A stretch of DNA of 64,000 nt from positions 1,674,001-1,738,000 of the forward strand of contig JAJHTX010000010.1 of the NCBI GenBank assembly GCA_032164295.1, read 5' to 3'. The notes beneath the pieces are model-generated. The model worked only from the letters and a program-made list of their open reading frames with translations, was not told where the DNA came from and made no database searches. Shown here one piece after another: positions 47,296 to 60,261 of this stretch (within the stretch, counting starts at the first letter, position 1; the number at the start of each line of letters is the position of its first letter). The translations under genes and the position numbers were made by a program. This DNA is from Inonotus obliquus (Eukaryota; Basidiomycota; Agaricomycetes; Hymenochaetales; Hymenochaetaceae).

Positions 47296-50200
47296 TCAAA
47301 GCTTCATAAGGCCCTTCATAGCATTCGCAATCGCAAAACTACTCTTCGCCATAATCTGCCTCGACTCCTTCGTCACCTCACTCATACTCTGAACCTCACT
47401 CAGTCGATTCGCATGATCGCTCAACTCGCGCAAGATTTCTCCGCCTGCTTGGGTAGACGAAGGAGGGAGAGAGTCTTTGCAGACGGCTACGATGCTCGAG
47501 ACGATGGTGATGATTTGGGTGAGGTTTTCGTTGAGGGCGGGTGATGGTGTTGGGCTTCGGACGCCTGAGAGAACGGATTGGATGGCGTAGACTATGGATT
47601 CGGATTGGGCTTCTAGGTAGGGCTGGATGGGGATGGAATGTTAGTGGGTAATGATTAGGAAGAAAGGGGATGAGAGTACTTTTAGTTCGGCCCAAGCTTC
47701 CTCCGGTCCCTCTGCGGGGGCGCTATCGTCGCTTGCGGCAGCGTTTGACCTCGCCTGGTCAAATAACGGGGGCGGAGAGCTGCCTATTGAGCTAGAAGGT
47801 GACATCGGTCGTCTCCTTGTATCACTATTGATGTTGCTTCCGCTGTTACTTAACGAAGAAGGGTTTTGAAGTGGGGACTGTACGGCCGACGGCGCCGAGT
47901 CTGGTAGAGGTGGGTATCGCAACGGGACGGGTGACGGAGATTCATTGGTCCTCCGTTGAGAGCTTGATGAACTAGCTCTTTGATGATTCGTTGAGGATAT
48001 AGAAGACCTGATCTCGCCTATCGAGCGTAAAGTTGGAACGAACCCGTTTGAAAGAGCGAATGGACTAGCAGGCCCTCCAGATGAATATGCAATCTCGAAT
48101 TGTTCCTGTTCAGCTTTTGACGCCTTTCGGATGGAGAGCATCTTGGCAAGTTCCGTGATTGTTGCGGAGAGATGGCTAGACGCAGCGTCGAGGAGGCTGA
48201 CTGGTGACATTCCCATACTGGTAGCATGGGTTTTTGACGCGGCAACAAGGTTACTCAACGTTGCCTCCGCGCGTTCCCGAAGTGAGCGTAAATGTTCGTT
48301 GTCGCCGTCTCCAATATCCTGTCTTCGCTCACAAGCGCGTACGTCATCGATTATTGCAGATACAGCGTTGACAACTGCTTTCATAGGTGTCAGCACGCGG
48401 CTTGGAACGTGAGAACGGCCTGCAGAGAGGAGATTGTCGGTTGCGGTGACGAATGCTGTAACATGGATGTCGAGGATACCACCATCTGGAGACATGGGTA
48501 GCTGCTCCGTGTCTGGTTTTGTTGCCTTCAAGAACAACTGGGAAGTTGCTGATGTATAATTGGTAAGTATCACAACAACGCCGATAATTAAGAACTTGGT
48601 CCGACCTTTGAAGCCTCTTAACTCAGTCTTAGCAGTTTCGTATTTGCGCTTGTACTCCTTGAGTTGCATGTCGAGGTTATGAATTACGTGCATATCAGAC
48701 TCCTTGGCAATCATCAACTCGTCGTTCCGGTGCGATAAGTCTGCCAGCTCGGAAAGGAGGCCTTCCATATCAGAGCGCAGCTGCTCGATCGTCTCAGGGT
48801 CCGCCTGTAAACGTTCCATACGAAGCTTAGAAGCTATATAATCTCAGTTAAGAAAACACGTACGCCTGTCCCGATCTCTGCACGCTCAGCCTCTAGCCTC
48901 TCGTACCGCATGCGCAGACCTTCAATCTCCTCCTGGTCTCGTTTTTGCCGAATAGTAGCAGTTTCGCATTCTTCACGTCGCTCCTGTCGCTCATCGTTGA
49001 GTTCTCGTTTGAGGTTCCTGATTGTAACCTCATGTTCTTCATCTTTCTGTGATACCGCAGTAATCCACGTGAGCACAATGCTTCTAAGCTGAACACAGAA
49101 CTCACCTCCCGAAGAAGTTTGATCTCTTCTTCAAGCACCTTCATTTTCTCGTCTTTGTCATTTTCCGCCAGGCGTCGACCTCTTTCTTCAGCATCCTCTA
49201 GAGACCTCTCCAATGTAGCTATGCGACTCTGCATTGTAGCGATCTTGTACTCGTATTCTCGACGCAGCGCCTCAACGTCAACCTCATAAGTACCTCCAGT
49301 CTTGCTCATACGCCCGGTATTCATAGATGCAGACCCGCGCGCGGATGGAATACCACTAGCGGAACGGTCCGAAGCAACGCTTGCCCTTCCGAAAGACATC
49401 TTGTCAAAGTAGTCCTCTCCGCTCCTACCCTGGCCAGACCAGTCCTCCTCATCTTCATCTAAGGTCCTATCTCGTAGCCGTGCAGTCAATCCACTCAGCC
49501 CTCCTAGGCCACTGACTTCCAGCCGAGGGGATCGCGCACTTGAGTCGGTAATACCTTCACCATCAGTATCGGGGCGGAGTTCAGGGCTACGGTCGCGCGT
49601 ATCAGGACTTCGCGAGTTACGTCCCCCGACGGCAGTGCTGGAGCTCTCACGCTCTCTTGCGTATGGTACTTCGATTTCTTCTTCTGCGATGATGCTCTTA
49701 TTCGGAATTATCATTTCCCGCTGTGCATTGGTCGCGTTTGTTGAATCAGACGTCGTTGAAACGGAGCCGGAAGGCCTTCGCGCCAGATCGCGATCGTCTT
49801 CTCCCGATCTCCTTCCCGACAATGTAATATCCGGCGACGGACGGCGTCTATCTTCATTCCGCAAATTTGACATGATATCCTGAGATGGTTTCCTGCGCGA
49901 TGCGCCAGCATATCCATCCTCACTTGGACGTCGCATATTGCCATAAGCCGCTTCTTCAGAACGGTTCCCTCCGTACGCATCTTCGCTTGGACGCCTCCGG
50001 AAACCTTCTTCGCTTGGTCTTCGGTACGAATCTTCACTCGGTCGCCGGTTACTGCCTGCGTATCCACTATCGACCGGCGTAGACCGCGGCATGGGTGTAT
50101 TCTTTGAGGATTGGGGGAAATCAGGCGAAGGGATATCCAGGTCGTCGTAATTAGAAGTTGGAGAAGTTGGGTCTTGTAGCACCTATAGTAAATGGAGAAT

Positions 50201-50937
50201 AAATACGTGACCCGATGAAAGTTTACTACATGAGTGATCGAGAACTATTGCACCGATTGACACACCTCAGGTTCCTTGAACTCCGCATACCTGCGCCCCA
50301 ACTCATAGAAAACGTCACCACTAAGGTCCTTAAAACGAGTCTTCGGCAATGTTGCGAGCTTTTGACGCGCCTGATTGCGTTTTGGATGGAAGTCATCTCT
50401 GACCGGCAGGAACGGAACTGAAAACAACAACCAGTAGTCAGAACAATGCTCAAGGCTTTGAAAGGTCAACAGGTAAACGTATTTGGTAACGATCAAATGT
50501 AACCATAACTTTCGCACAGCAACCGCAGCGAGTGATAACTGAAACATAACCACGACTTACCTTCATTATTCGCATTATTCTTTCTCCGTAGGAGCTCATC
50601 ATAGACGTCCGTCGAGAGCTCTTGGAATTGTTGTCGGGTTAGACGAGTTAGTTTCTCGCGAGCGGAAGCACGGGCATTTGCAGGTTCTGGACTCAAGCTA
50701 TGAAGTAATCAATTACCAGTCTATGAACTCGGGCAGCAGACCTTTAGCTAGATGATTTTCGAGGTAAGCGGCCATCTCTTCATAATGAATCCTCGCGATC
50801 GCCTTAGGATCAATTGGCCCAGAAGGCGTCCTGCTCTTGTCACGGAGGGGTCTGTACTGGTCAGAGCGGTAATTGGATATTCCGGAGAACATTGTATTCG
50901 TCGGCGACGAGACCCTTGCAGACGGTATGCGCTTCAT
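47296..50937 (-). CDS. SPA2: Polarisome scaffold SPA2
   Basis: Eight exons (50742-50937, 50561-50686, 50266-50417, 49106-50182, 48864-49046, 48606-48825, 47680-48548, 47296-47622) give 1049 aa. Spa2 gathers formin, cell-wall-integrity kinases and Rab GAPs at growing hyphal tips. The two Spa2 homology domains are plain: REKLTRLTRQQFQELSTDV followed by YDELLRRK (about 75-105), and RQKLATLPKTRFKDLSGDV then FYELGRRYAEFKEPE (about 125-158). Residues 204-297 carry tandem RRPSED(S/A/G)Y units. Coiled coil follows (YEYKIATMQSRIATLERSLE, then REERQ/REECET stretches to about 720) and the conserved C-terminal helical domain (DGGILDIHVTAFVTATDNLL; TKESRQIMAKSSFAIANAMK). The start ATG at 50937 is supported by continuous coding up to the first domain. 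Confidence 0.93.
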
Positions 50938-52827
50938 CGCTCTCCAGAAGATGAAGACCGAAGCAGAAACAAAAGATAGGTCGAACGTCGAGCGACGAGA
51001 GGACAGTGAGAAACGTGATGGAGGCGTGCTGCTTATGTTATAATTAGTTGCACGTGAAGATCCGTATTACTACATTCAAGTTGACCCTGATATAACTTGA
51101 CTTTTAACTTCGATATCCCTCCTCATCCAAAGGGGATGGATTTGCATTGTATCTGGCCCCACATACACCGGGAAGTCGCTTAGCAAACGATTAAAACTCT
51201 CGATAGGGGAGATGTCTGTCGCTCTTTCCGCTCGGCAGGATTCGTGGCGGACTCGTGTCAGCCAATTGGATGGATTTGCAACTGCAATGTGTCTGCTCCG
51301 CTAGACCAGAAACATATGGGACGCTTGGGATGGGAGCAAAACAGCAGGATCTCTTGTGGTGTTCGTCGTATATTAAGCCGTCCCCTCGGATGTCTTGCAG
51401 ACCAGGAAGAAAAGAAAGCCTGGGATACTGAAGATGGGAGTGAGATACCTTCCTTCTCAGTGAAGGACCTGGGACGGAAGCTGTTGCATGCCTATCACGC
51501 AGATTGTGTCTCCGTTCAGGAGTCGCACGCATATTGGTAAGCTTATTTGTGCAGTGCTGTGTGGTATTCTGATACGTGAATAGCGTCGATACCGACAAAT
51601 ACGATTGAAATACGGGACACAGAACGTGTGCGGTGTCCGAACCATGCGTTGAGATTAACTCCGTCTTCCTTTCTCTGATTTAAGGTATATCTCTTCGAGG
51701 TGATGAATCATCCGAGAAATGTTTGCACTATCGTCAGTCAGTTACACCAGTTACACCACCGGTACGGGAGTTTTACTATTTGTACCCCCGCGTAAGATGT
51801 GGCTAAAGGGCACCCGAATATTGTCTAATATTGTCGAATCTCTGGCGTTCACCCCGGCGATTCGGCTCGTTTGCTGATTGCACTTTTTGAGACGCGTCAG
51901 GGCCTCCCTCACTGCGACAAACCCTCGTTCACCTTTTCACACAGCAACGGGTATTTGACATCAAACTGGACAACGAATAATATTAGGCGGATTGAGGCTT
52001 AGCGAGACGTAAATACCTCGCTCCTATGAACTGCTCTTGACCCGCATCTGTCATTTTGATGCCGGAATGGTGCCATGCCTACTCGCGAGCTCGTGATCTT
52101 TCTAATCGGAGGAATCCTGGTAGAAGTCTACAATTGTGCACTTGTCGACAATAATTCAATGCGCACTTTATAAGCGCTTCAAAAGTTGATATCTATTTTA
52201 TTTTGAGCGAGGTAGCTTACTATCTTTCCTTATATTTGGATGGCAACGATTCTGAAGGATAGTCGACAAGGGTGTTAACGATGCTTTGGACTTTTTGTCT
52301 CCATCAGACAAAGAAGGGCTGAGGAAGAAACCCGAGCAAAGTCCTTTGATTCGGCTGTTGAGATGTGCCATTATGTGATTTGTGCACTATCTTAGGCAAT
52401 CTAATGGATCATTGAATCTGTTAATACTAGGTTCGTTTCCGTATCGCCGTGCCGTAGGAGAGTGTTTGGCCTCATTTAACCGTTCATCAAGATGATCGAT
52501 GCTTCCTCATAAGGAAGGCTGCCAACAAGAGCTCTATTTCTCGCAGCGCGTTTTGGATGTCGAGCGCGTCCCCTCTTCTCGTGTGCCAGCTAGATCAGAT
52601 AATGGTGTCTCAAGGACACGTCATATGCGAGAGGTCGCCTGGCAAGGCGATATGCACGCACAAGCCTCGTGGGTTGACGCAGTGACTGGGGCAGAGGGTC
52701 CGAGACGCACTAATAAGCTCCCTCCGTGGCTCGCTACACCACACCGCCTCTCTTTTCTGCCCCTCTCAGATTCACTCACATCCATCATCAGTGCAACTTG
52801 GTGCACACACAATTGAAGCAAAGTAAT
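50938..52827. other. Intergenic, no supported gene
   Basis: About 1.9 kb upstream of SPA2. A plus-strand frame at 51244-51540 (98 codons) opens with GTG and has no motif; a minus-strand frame overlaps it. Neither is convincing. The stretch 51660-52500 has only very short frames. Confidence 0.35.
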
Positions 52828-53703
52828 ATGGCAACACTCGTGCAACGCACGCCGTCAATGCTGTCGGTCGATTATTATAACCCCAGGGTACGTGTCCCCC
52901 CTTTTGTTTGCTGCAACGGTCCATTATGCATTGTGAGCCACTGTGGCCCGCAACGAGTGGCTTCCTGTGGCCTCAATTCGTATATTAGTTGGTGAGGTCG
53001 CTGACCGTGCTCCTCTCCAGGACAACACCATGATGGACGCAGATACAGAAATGTGCCGCTTGTTTGGGTCCTTGAACTTGACCGCATGTGGTCCCATTCT
53101 GCCTTCAACAGCGAATGAGGTAAAGCAGGTATGCATCACTCTTATCGCTGTTGGTACTTCAAAAGGTCTAAGAACTTTCTTATTCCCAAGTCTACGAATT
53201 TTCCCGTACCACAGACCCTCCAACCCGAAGAAGATACGTCGATGACTGTCGAGTCAGAAATGACCACAGTAACAGACGGGGAGGGCAACATCCAGGTGAG
53301 CCCTCCCCCATCTCGCTCAGGATACCCATACCTCGAGATTTACGAGTCGAAGCAGTTTGTCGAAACCGCACCTTCAAACCCGTCCTTGCAACAACATGAA
53401 GCAGTCGAGGGATGTGCTCTCATCCAAGTCCTTGCTGCCCATTACGCTCCAAGGCTATCCCGGCTTCATTGCGTCACACGCGATCCCGATTTCAACCTTC
53501 TAGACACAATATTTTCGCACCGGGAGCAGTTCGTCGCCTTCCCTTACGGACATCGTACATGCAGTAGCGCTCTCACGAAGATAGCATTCGAGATTGAGAG
53601 GAGGAACAATGCGGGGCAGCCTTATCATGATGACCCGGATATTGACATGGTGATTGCACTTCACAACGAGGCATGGCTCATGAGCGGGTGGTACAGCAAG
53701 TAA
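52828..53703 (+). CDS. Hypothetical protein, 218 aa
   Basis: The model is 52828-52887, 53021-53128 and 53215-53703 (introns with GTACGT...CCAG and GTATGC...ACAG). It keeps one frame and starts MATLVQRTPSMLSVDYYNPR. The N-terminal third is acidic and Ser/Thr-rich (EDTSMTVESEMTTVTDGEGN); the C-terminal half looks folded (ALIQVLAAHYAPRLSRLHCV, then FSHREQFVAFPYGHRTC and PDIDMVIALHNEAWLMSGWY). I recognise no domain. The conserved-looking aromatic and His residues and consistent splicing argue that it is real; function is unknown. Confidence 0.6.
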
Positions 53704-54036
53704 TTCATCCATGGAGCCATCGTTTGGTCCCTCGTTCTTGCATGTTTCGGATTGTATACCATTTTGCATTGTGTACAGTAGCAATCACCAGCACTTTGTT
53801 TATACTACATAGTACTTGGGCCCCTAAATTATGTAAAATATTGCCGAAATTTTCTGACAATTGACGGAGCGGTCACGTGTGATTTGGACGACGCGATCAT
53901 TTCGTTGACCGTTGTGAATGTTGACTCCCACAATAATCACCAGCCACCCTTATTCTTAGCACGCGTATTCATGTCACAAAGGTATGAGTACAGAAAACAG
54001 AAGTAAAGTCGAGCAACTCTAATTCTGTTTGCAAAG
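53704..54036. other. Intergenic spacer
   Basis: 333 bases between two plus-strand genes. Nothing specific seen apart from AT-rich 3' sequence after 53703 and the promoter side of the next gene. Confidence 0.3.
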
Positions 54037-57000
54037 ATGGCTTCAAGACCAGCTACGACGCGAGCAGCTTCTGTGTCTCAAGACCAGAACCAGCACCACA
54101 ATCAGAACCATGTACGGACACGTTCGCAACTCGCATTACCTGAGTTTAACATTGAGTATGATCGCTCGCCTCTGAAGAACGCACGCGAGGCTTTACGCCG
54201 TGCGAAAGCGCGCTATGGAGAACCGTCTGGTGAGGCGACTGGTGGGAAGTTGAATGGAGAGGTGGACGCTGATGTCGGGATCGATGGGAAGATGAAAGAG
54301 GTGATGGCGCGAGCTAAAACCGGGTCTTCCTCGAATCCATTCCGTCTAAATACAGCGGAGAAAGAGTCCAAGGAGAGGAAAGTAACAGTATCAGAAGAAG
54401 TGAGATGCGAACGAGTGCAAGCGAGGGTAGACAGTGAAGAAGGATCAACGACGACACCCCGACAACCCTTGAATCCATTCGATTTCTCGGTGGAAACAGA
54501 CGATGAGCACCCCAGGTATCCGAAACGCGGACGCTCAGCATCGTTTGACGAAGGTGTCCCATCGCCGCCCACAGGCTCGGAAGCGAAAGCAGAAGCCAGC
54601 AATACCACCAACGTCCTTACCACTGCCCCCACACAGTCTAATCTCCTTGAAATCAACTTAGTTGGTGATCCTCATCTCGACTCTACGACTATAGCATCCT
54701 CGTCAGACTCGACTCCGACTACCGGCGGGGAGTCCAACCCGAAGCGCGTAAAACTAGGAAGTCAAAAGACTCTCGATGGCTTCTTCGCACGACCTTCGTC
54801 CTCTCAATCGAAGGGCCAACCTACAAAGATATTCCAATCTACGTCGGGCCCGATTCGTGGAAGTGCTAACGAGGCGACTTCCGGCTCTTCTCGTCTCGAG
54901 GAGGTATCGTCGACCCCACAGAAAGGAACGCTGTCAGTCGGGAGTGAGGCAGTCCTGTATGCCAAGACCCCGACGATTAAGGAACTGCGCGCTATTCCGT
55001 CGTTGGACTTGCGTACTATGACGCCGAGTCCGCGTAAGCGGACCCTACAGATTGGTCTTGGAACACCTGGACCGAAGGCTGGTGCTAAAGCCCGTGCTGT
55101 CAGTGCTGGTGCAGCCCTTACGTACCCTCACTCCGAAGCTGCGGCGGAAGACTTGGATGATTCTGATGAAGGTAAAGAGGAGAATAAACGAGCTACAAGC
55201 GTGCGTTCAGCTGTCTTTTGTGATCCTCCAAGTATTCATCCGTTTTCTGTCTAGGAGCCTCGTGATGAGATTGCAACGTTAGAGCAGCAATCCCTGAAGG
55301 CAGCACCGAGGACACCACGAGCTCTTCGACGTGTACCACCTCTTATCGAAGGTGAACCACAGATTCGGATGATGGACGTTGATGTCGATCGCATTCCTAC
55401 GAAGAGCACAGAAGACGTTTCTACGAGAGAGGTCATTCCGAGATCCATGTCCCAGTCAATACCAAGTTCTTCGGCTATTGATTCTTCTAAACCGGCATCC
55501 GTGGAGCTGGCACAGAAAACCGACTTGCCGGACTCGCAGCCTGAAGACGATGCATCTAGATTGGATCCTCAGACACCCCTGCACAAGATACTTCCCTCTC
55601 GACCTCTTCCCTCTAGACATCCCCCTTCTACAAAGGGTTGTTCTTCAAGGATATTCAGCACATCACCTCTTACACCTCTCTCTGTACTAGGACCTCCAAG
55701 CGGAGATTATGACGACTATCAGGAAGAAGAGCGAAAGGTCCAAGAGGATAACAAGCGAGTATCAGGTCTAGAGGCAGCGAAGTTGGCCATGCAAGCGGAA
55801 GGAGAGCCTGAGCCTGACCTTGCGGAAGAGCTACCACAGCAAACTACGGGACCATTATTCATTCAGAGCCCTTCCAAACCGCCTGCTTCGCCAGCTATCA
55901 ACCGCAAGTCAAGCACTAAAGGCAAACAAAAAGGCAAGAGACTTTCCTCTACTTCACGTATTGTTACCGGTGCAGCTGGTGTCAAGAAACGCAAGAGTTT
56001 GGTCCCGTCCGTAAGCTCAACGCCACGAATGCGACTCACACGTGCTTCTGTGCTGCGACAAAAGGCTATTCAATCTCAGATGCGTACACCAAAGGATAAA
56101 GTACGAAGGTCTTCTATCTTACCTTCCAAGAACATTGCTGCGGGGCCTAGTAAAGATGAAGCTGAGTCGAAGGAAAAGGAAGTGAAGGAAGTGAAGAAGG
56201 GAATCTCGGGGCAGCAAGGGAGTGAGATCTCTGACGAGAAGAAGAAGGCAGAACCTGGACCACAACGAGTTCCGCGGAAGACTTTCGTCCTAACAGTTCC
56301 CTCATCTCTTTCACCTCGCAAAGCTACCTCCATATCTAGCTCCTCTAATTCCTCTGTGACCCTGAAGTCTGCGCCCTTACAGTCAAGCCCTTCGAAATCA
56401 TTCACTTTCTCTCTTTACCCACCTTCCCTTAATGACACCGCAGCAACAGAGCAAGCGCAACGAGCTCTGAACAAGCTCAGCTCCGCGTTGGATAAGTTAG
56501 CGATGCCGCCTCCTTCGAAGCCGAGCTCTTCCGTTTCAATTAATGGAGCTGAATTGAAGCGACCGGCTAGCAGCCTTGGCTTTACGCGAGAGACAAGCGT
56601 GCCTGCCACCGGGACTGCAAGGGGTGAGAGCGGACGGCCGAGAGCCGCGAGTCGGGCAGGCTCTGTTGAGCCGGCTAAGAGATTTTTACCGCCTCCTCCC
56701 CCGGCATTTGGTTCATCTTTAACCAAGGAGAAAGGGAAAGCAAAGGGTTCTGCGATTGCTTCGCGGACTGCACCTACCACCTTTGGTGTGAATGCTGGTA
56801 ACTCAAGAGGAAGCAGTCAAGTGCGACCTCCTTCGAGCTTCCGGTTCGGCTTGGGGGCAGGAGGTGTATTTGGAAGGCCTATTCCACGTATCCGTGCTAG
56901 CAAGAAGACGAGCCTTGAGACGGTACAAGGGAGTCCTGTCAAGGGCGGGGACCAAGGTTTCAAGGAAGATGACGAGGACGAGATCATGCCTGTTGATGGT

Positions 57001-58364
57001 ACTGGTGGACCGGGTGATTCTGGAGCGGAGGCAGATGCCTCGGCTTCTTCGTCCAATACAAATGCCGATACTAGCATTAGCTCTATGGAAAGTGGAGATG
57101 TACCCACAGGCACAGATGCGACAATAAGTGCCAATGGAAAGGAACTGAAACGGATAAGCAAGCTGAATGCATCGCGACGAGCATCGATGGCATTCTCGAC
57201 ATTGGCGCGGTCTCTCGGAACATCCCCCGACCCATTTTCTCCGGACGAAGTTAATCTCGGTATTGGAAATACGGAAGAACGAACCCCAACTGGATCGGCT
57301 ACTGATAATGGGAAAGGACCTGGAAGTGCGACTTCCGCTATAGCTTCCTCTCGTCCCGTACGCGCGGCAGCACCGCGTTCCTTTGGTTTTGGTGCTCCAG
57401 GGCTATCGCGTACACAAAGCGAAACTGCGGTCAGTAATAACGGGCGAGCTTCTTCTCTTACGCCGAGCCTGGCAAGCGAATCAGATGGCGAAGGTCCTGG
57501 GAGGAGTACCACAAAGAAGAGTGGTGGATCGATGGGACGAACAAAGATGCCCGGATCGCTTGACGTTCTTAATCAATGCACAATATTTGTCGATGTTAGA
57601 ACGGATGAAGGTGAGGACGCCGGTGCGTTATTTGTGGATATGTTGCGAGGACTTGGAGCGAAGGTTGGACCAATGTATTCATCTTATTCTTCGCGACAAG
57701 GTACTGATCGTCATCTCGATTCAGGTCCTTACTCGAGTTGGGCAAACTTGCACCCACATAGTCTACAAGAATGGACTTTCGAGCACAGTCACTCGATATC
57801 GGTACATCATTTCCTTTCATCTGTCAGACTGTTTCCTGATGTACAATTTGTGATGTAGCCTTCTTGACGAACCCCGTCCAAAGGTCGTCGGCATAGGCTG
57901 GGTCGTTGAATGTGCAGAAAAACGTGCCCGGGTGGACGAGTCGCGCTTCCAGGTCGATCTCGAGAATGCGAATGTCGCCGGGACGCTCAAAGTACAGCAC
58001 CGCGTTTACCTTAATTTACCTCCTTTTGCTGACTCAATCCCTTCTCCAGCGTCGACGCTCCTTCCTTCCAAAGCAGATCATATCGACTAATGCACCAGGT
58101 CCCATGGATGCTTTCCTCAGCGGCTCTACATCTGGTTCAGATACAGTGACTGCAACGAATCCAGTACCGAAGGCCTGCGTTGACCCAGAATGTAATCCTC
58201 ATGTCCATTTTCCTTACTACTTATCATGCTGATGCCCTTTGTATGCAGCGACGAGCGAGGACGGTGATACAAGTCAAGAACGTGTACTCAGCGGAAGCTC
58301 CCTTAGCTCCAATATTCACCCGCTTGAGAGGGCTAGAAGGCGTAGTATTATGATTCCTCGGTGA
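54037..58364 (+). CDS. Large disordered nuclear protein with PIP box and C-terminal BRCT domain
   Basis: Exons 54037-55200, 55255-57663, 57725-57801, 57859-57991, 58050-58191 and 58249-58364 give 1346 aa. Most of it is Ser/Pro/Lys-rich and disordered, with many SP and TP sites. Residues 243-250 read QKTLDGFF, an exact PCNA-interacting (PIP) box, directly after NPKRVKL, a Myc-type nuclear localisation signal. Near residues 1165-1265 is one BRCT domain: CTIFVDVRTDEGEDAGALFV, MLRGLGAKVLTRVGQTCTHI, VYKNGLSSTVTR, and the core Trp in KVVGIGWVVECAEKRARVDE. Together these suggest a PCNA-associated DNA-replication or damage-response factor; no named orthologue is obvious, and microcephalin-type proteins are the nearest idea I have. 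A C-terminal run ARRRSIMIPR ends it. Confidence 0.85.
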
Positions 58365-58747
58365 TCTTGCGGTCTTCTATTGTGTTGTTCTACTTCGGAT
58401 TCATTACTATTACGACTTTGAAATGACCTGCACATAGATGAGCATTGGTTCTTACACCTTTGCTCTTGCATTTCGCTTTCTTACTAATCCACCTTTGGAG
58501 GATGGATCCCCGGCTACATCAGCTATAATACCCAAGAGTGAAACTAATGTACTGTTACTATCATCGTCATTACTGTGCCTCTGTTTCGCGTTTCGTATGC
58601 GGTTGTTTCTTTTCCATTGTATTGAATATCGGTAATGAGAATCATACATAAGGGAGTCTTTTCTTCCATCCATGCATACACCGAACGTTAGGGAAGAGTT
58701 GATTTGATCAATCGCATACCTTACTTTATCGTGCAACGCTTCGTCGA
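58365..58747. other. Convergent 3' region
   Basis: 383 bases between the stop codons of convergent genes. Short frames only; no repeat or RNA gene seen. Confidence 0.35.
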
Positions 58748-60261
58748 TTACTCTGAAGTGTCGAGTGCCTCATGCCTTGATGTAGACTAGCGAAATCAAT
58801 CAATTTAACGAATCGTGAGATATAATTCGTTGACTTACTGCAGGATCGAAATACGGTCTCTCTCCGACTGAGGTTGTCCGACGGCCTTCTCTCTCTCCAA
58901 TTGGGTCAGGCCTGAAAGATATACTCGGTACTTGAAATTCAGAAGAAGAGAACGAGACTCACGTTGCAGTATGGTAGACCGAGCGGCTAAAGCGATTTAG
59001 TTGAGATATGAGTCAGGAACGAAAAGATGCTTACTTGTCCCAGATGGCCACGTCATTGGGGTTCCACCTGAATCGCACTTGAAGGTCATGATTGCTGCGA
59101 ATGGATTAATATTGAATACTACATTAACGAGATAAGATGCTTACTGTGTAACAAGATGCTCAATATATTCTCGAATAATTCTATTCTCATGCGGAGTCAC
59201 ACCATCGACTTCTTTGCAATGCAATCCCAACGCAAAGACGCTTCTCCATCCCGTGACTGGGTTCGTACGAACTACGGGGTGAGACACTTCGAAGGCATCT
59301 CCGACGTTTTCTGGGTGGCCGCGTGGAGAAGGGATTGGGAACCCTCCTTCGTCTGCGGCGCGTTTGAAAACAGGTTGGGAGAAAGTTGCGGTTAGGTTTG
59401 AGAAGAGTGTACGCATGGGCGGTGAGAGTCTGTCGTATACTTCGTATCCTGAAGCCCAGAGCTGATGTTTAGTTGATCGTTATGTTTAGAGTGGGTGCGA
59501 TAATAGTGTGATTGAAGATTGATCTTACGGTATCACCTCCTGTAGTTGGTGTCTCTGTGAGTTTCAGAAATGAGTAGTCTGCTGGGACATTCTCGAAAGA
59601 AATGCTGATGTCCATGTTAGCCTATTGCATATTAGAGAAGTTATACACGTGTGATTGCGTACTCGCTGTGCCAATACACTGATGCCGGAGAGATCGACAC
59701 CCTATAATCCATGAACTTATACAATTTCTTCTGACTTCTTGAGGAGATAACGTAGACTACCAAGAGGACAATTCAGCTTGTCATAGGAACACCACGGTGA
59801 TCAAACTTACCATGGGGATCTGCGTCTCCTTTATCATTCAGCGGCGTGTTCTCTGGAGAGTTGAAGAGAGGTTGGACGTGGAGCTTTGATTCCTCTGGCT
59901 TCCCAGACAGTTCGCCGAGCCTCTGAGTAAGATACTTCTGAGCCTCGAGGTCGATATTCTGGTTGCGGAAAAATACGACGCCTCTCTGGCTGACTGGTTT
60001 TCATAGCACAGTTATTATTCTCCTCTGATAACGAGATATATGGGACTTGCTGATTATCGCCAGGTCCCTCAAGAGCTTATCAGCATCCGAAGAGTTGATT
60101 AGGTCGGTTAGCTGAATGTCAGGGAATTCTCGGCCGATAATTGCAGTAACGTCGAATGACTTGAATGCATCTAAACTACCACTGTAAACCAACGGCCCAT
60201 GTTTGAGCTGTGCAGAGGTTCCATTCGTGTGGGACGAGCCGTTAGTCGCAGCAGAGACCAT
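58748..60261 (-). CDS. TauD/TfdA-type Fe(II)/2-oxoglutarate dioxygenase
   Basis: Nine exons (60051-60261, 59811-59993, 59663-59756, 59529-59604, 59145-59461, 59035-59094, 58963-58986, 58839-58911, 58748-58786) give 358 aa. Family members hydroxylate and so cleave sulfonates such as taurine or related substrates. The iron ligands are seen as WHSD (His and Asp, split by an intron) followed by ISFENVPADYSFL, and the distal His in SVYHTAT; the 2-oxoglutarate-binding Arg lies in GRRTTSVGERPYFDP. SQRGVVFFRNQNID and HPVVRTNPVTGWRSVF are further family signatures. The first intron appears to be a GC-AG intron (GCAAGT donor, 60050). The start is ATG 60261; a longer frame upstream begins only with GTG. 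The exact substrate cannot be told. Confidence 0.9.

Noticed and set aside
51244..51540. 98-codon plus-strand ORF upstream of SPA2
   Set aside because: GTG start, no motif, overlapped by an equally long minus-strand ORF; no splice context.
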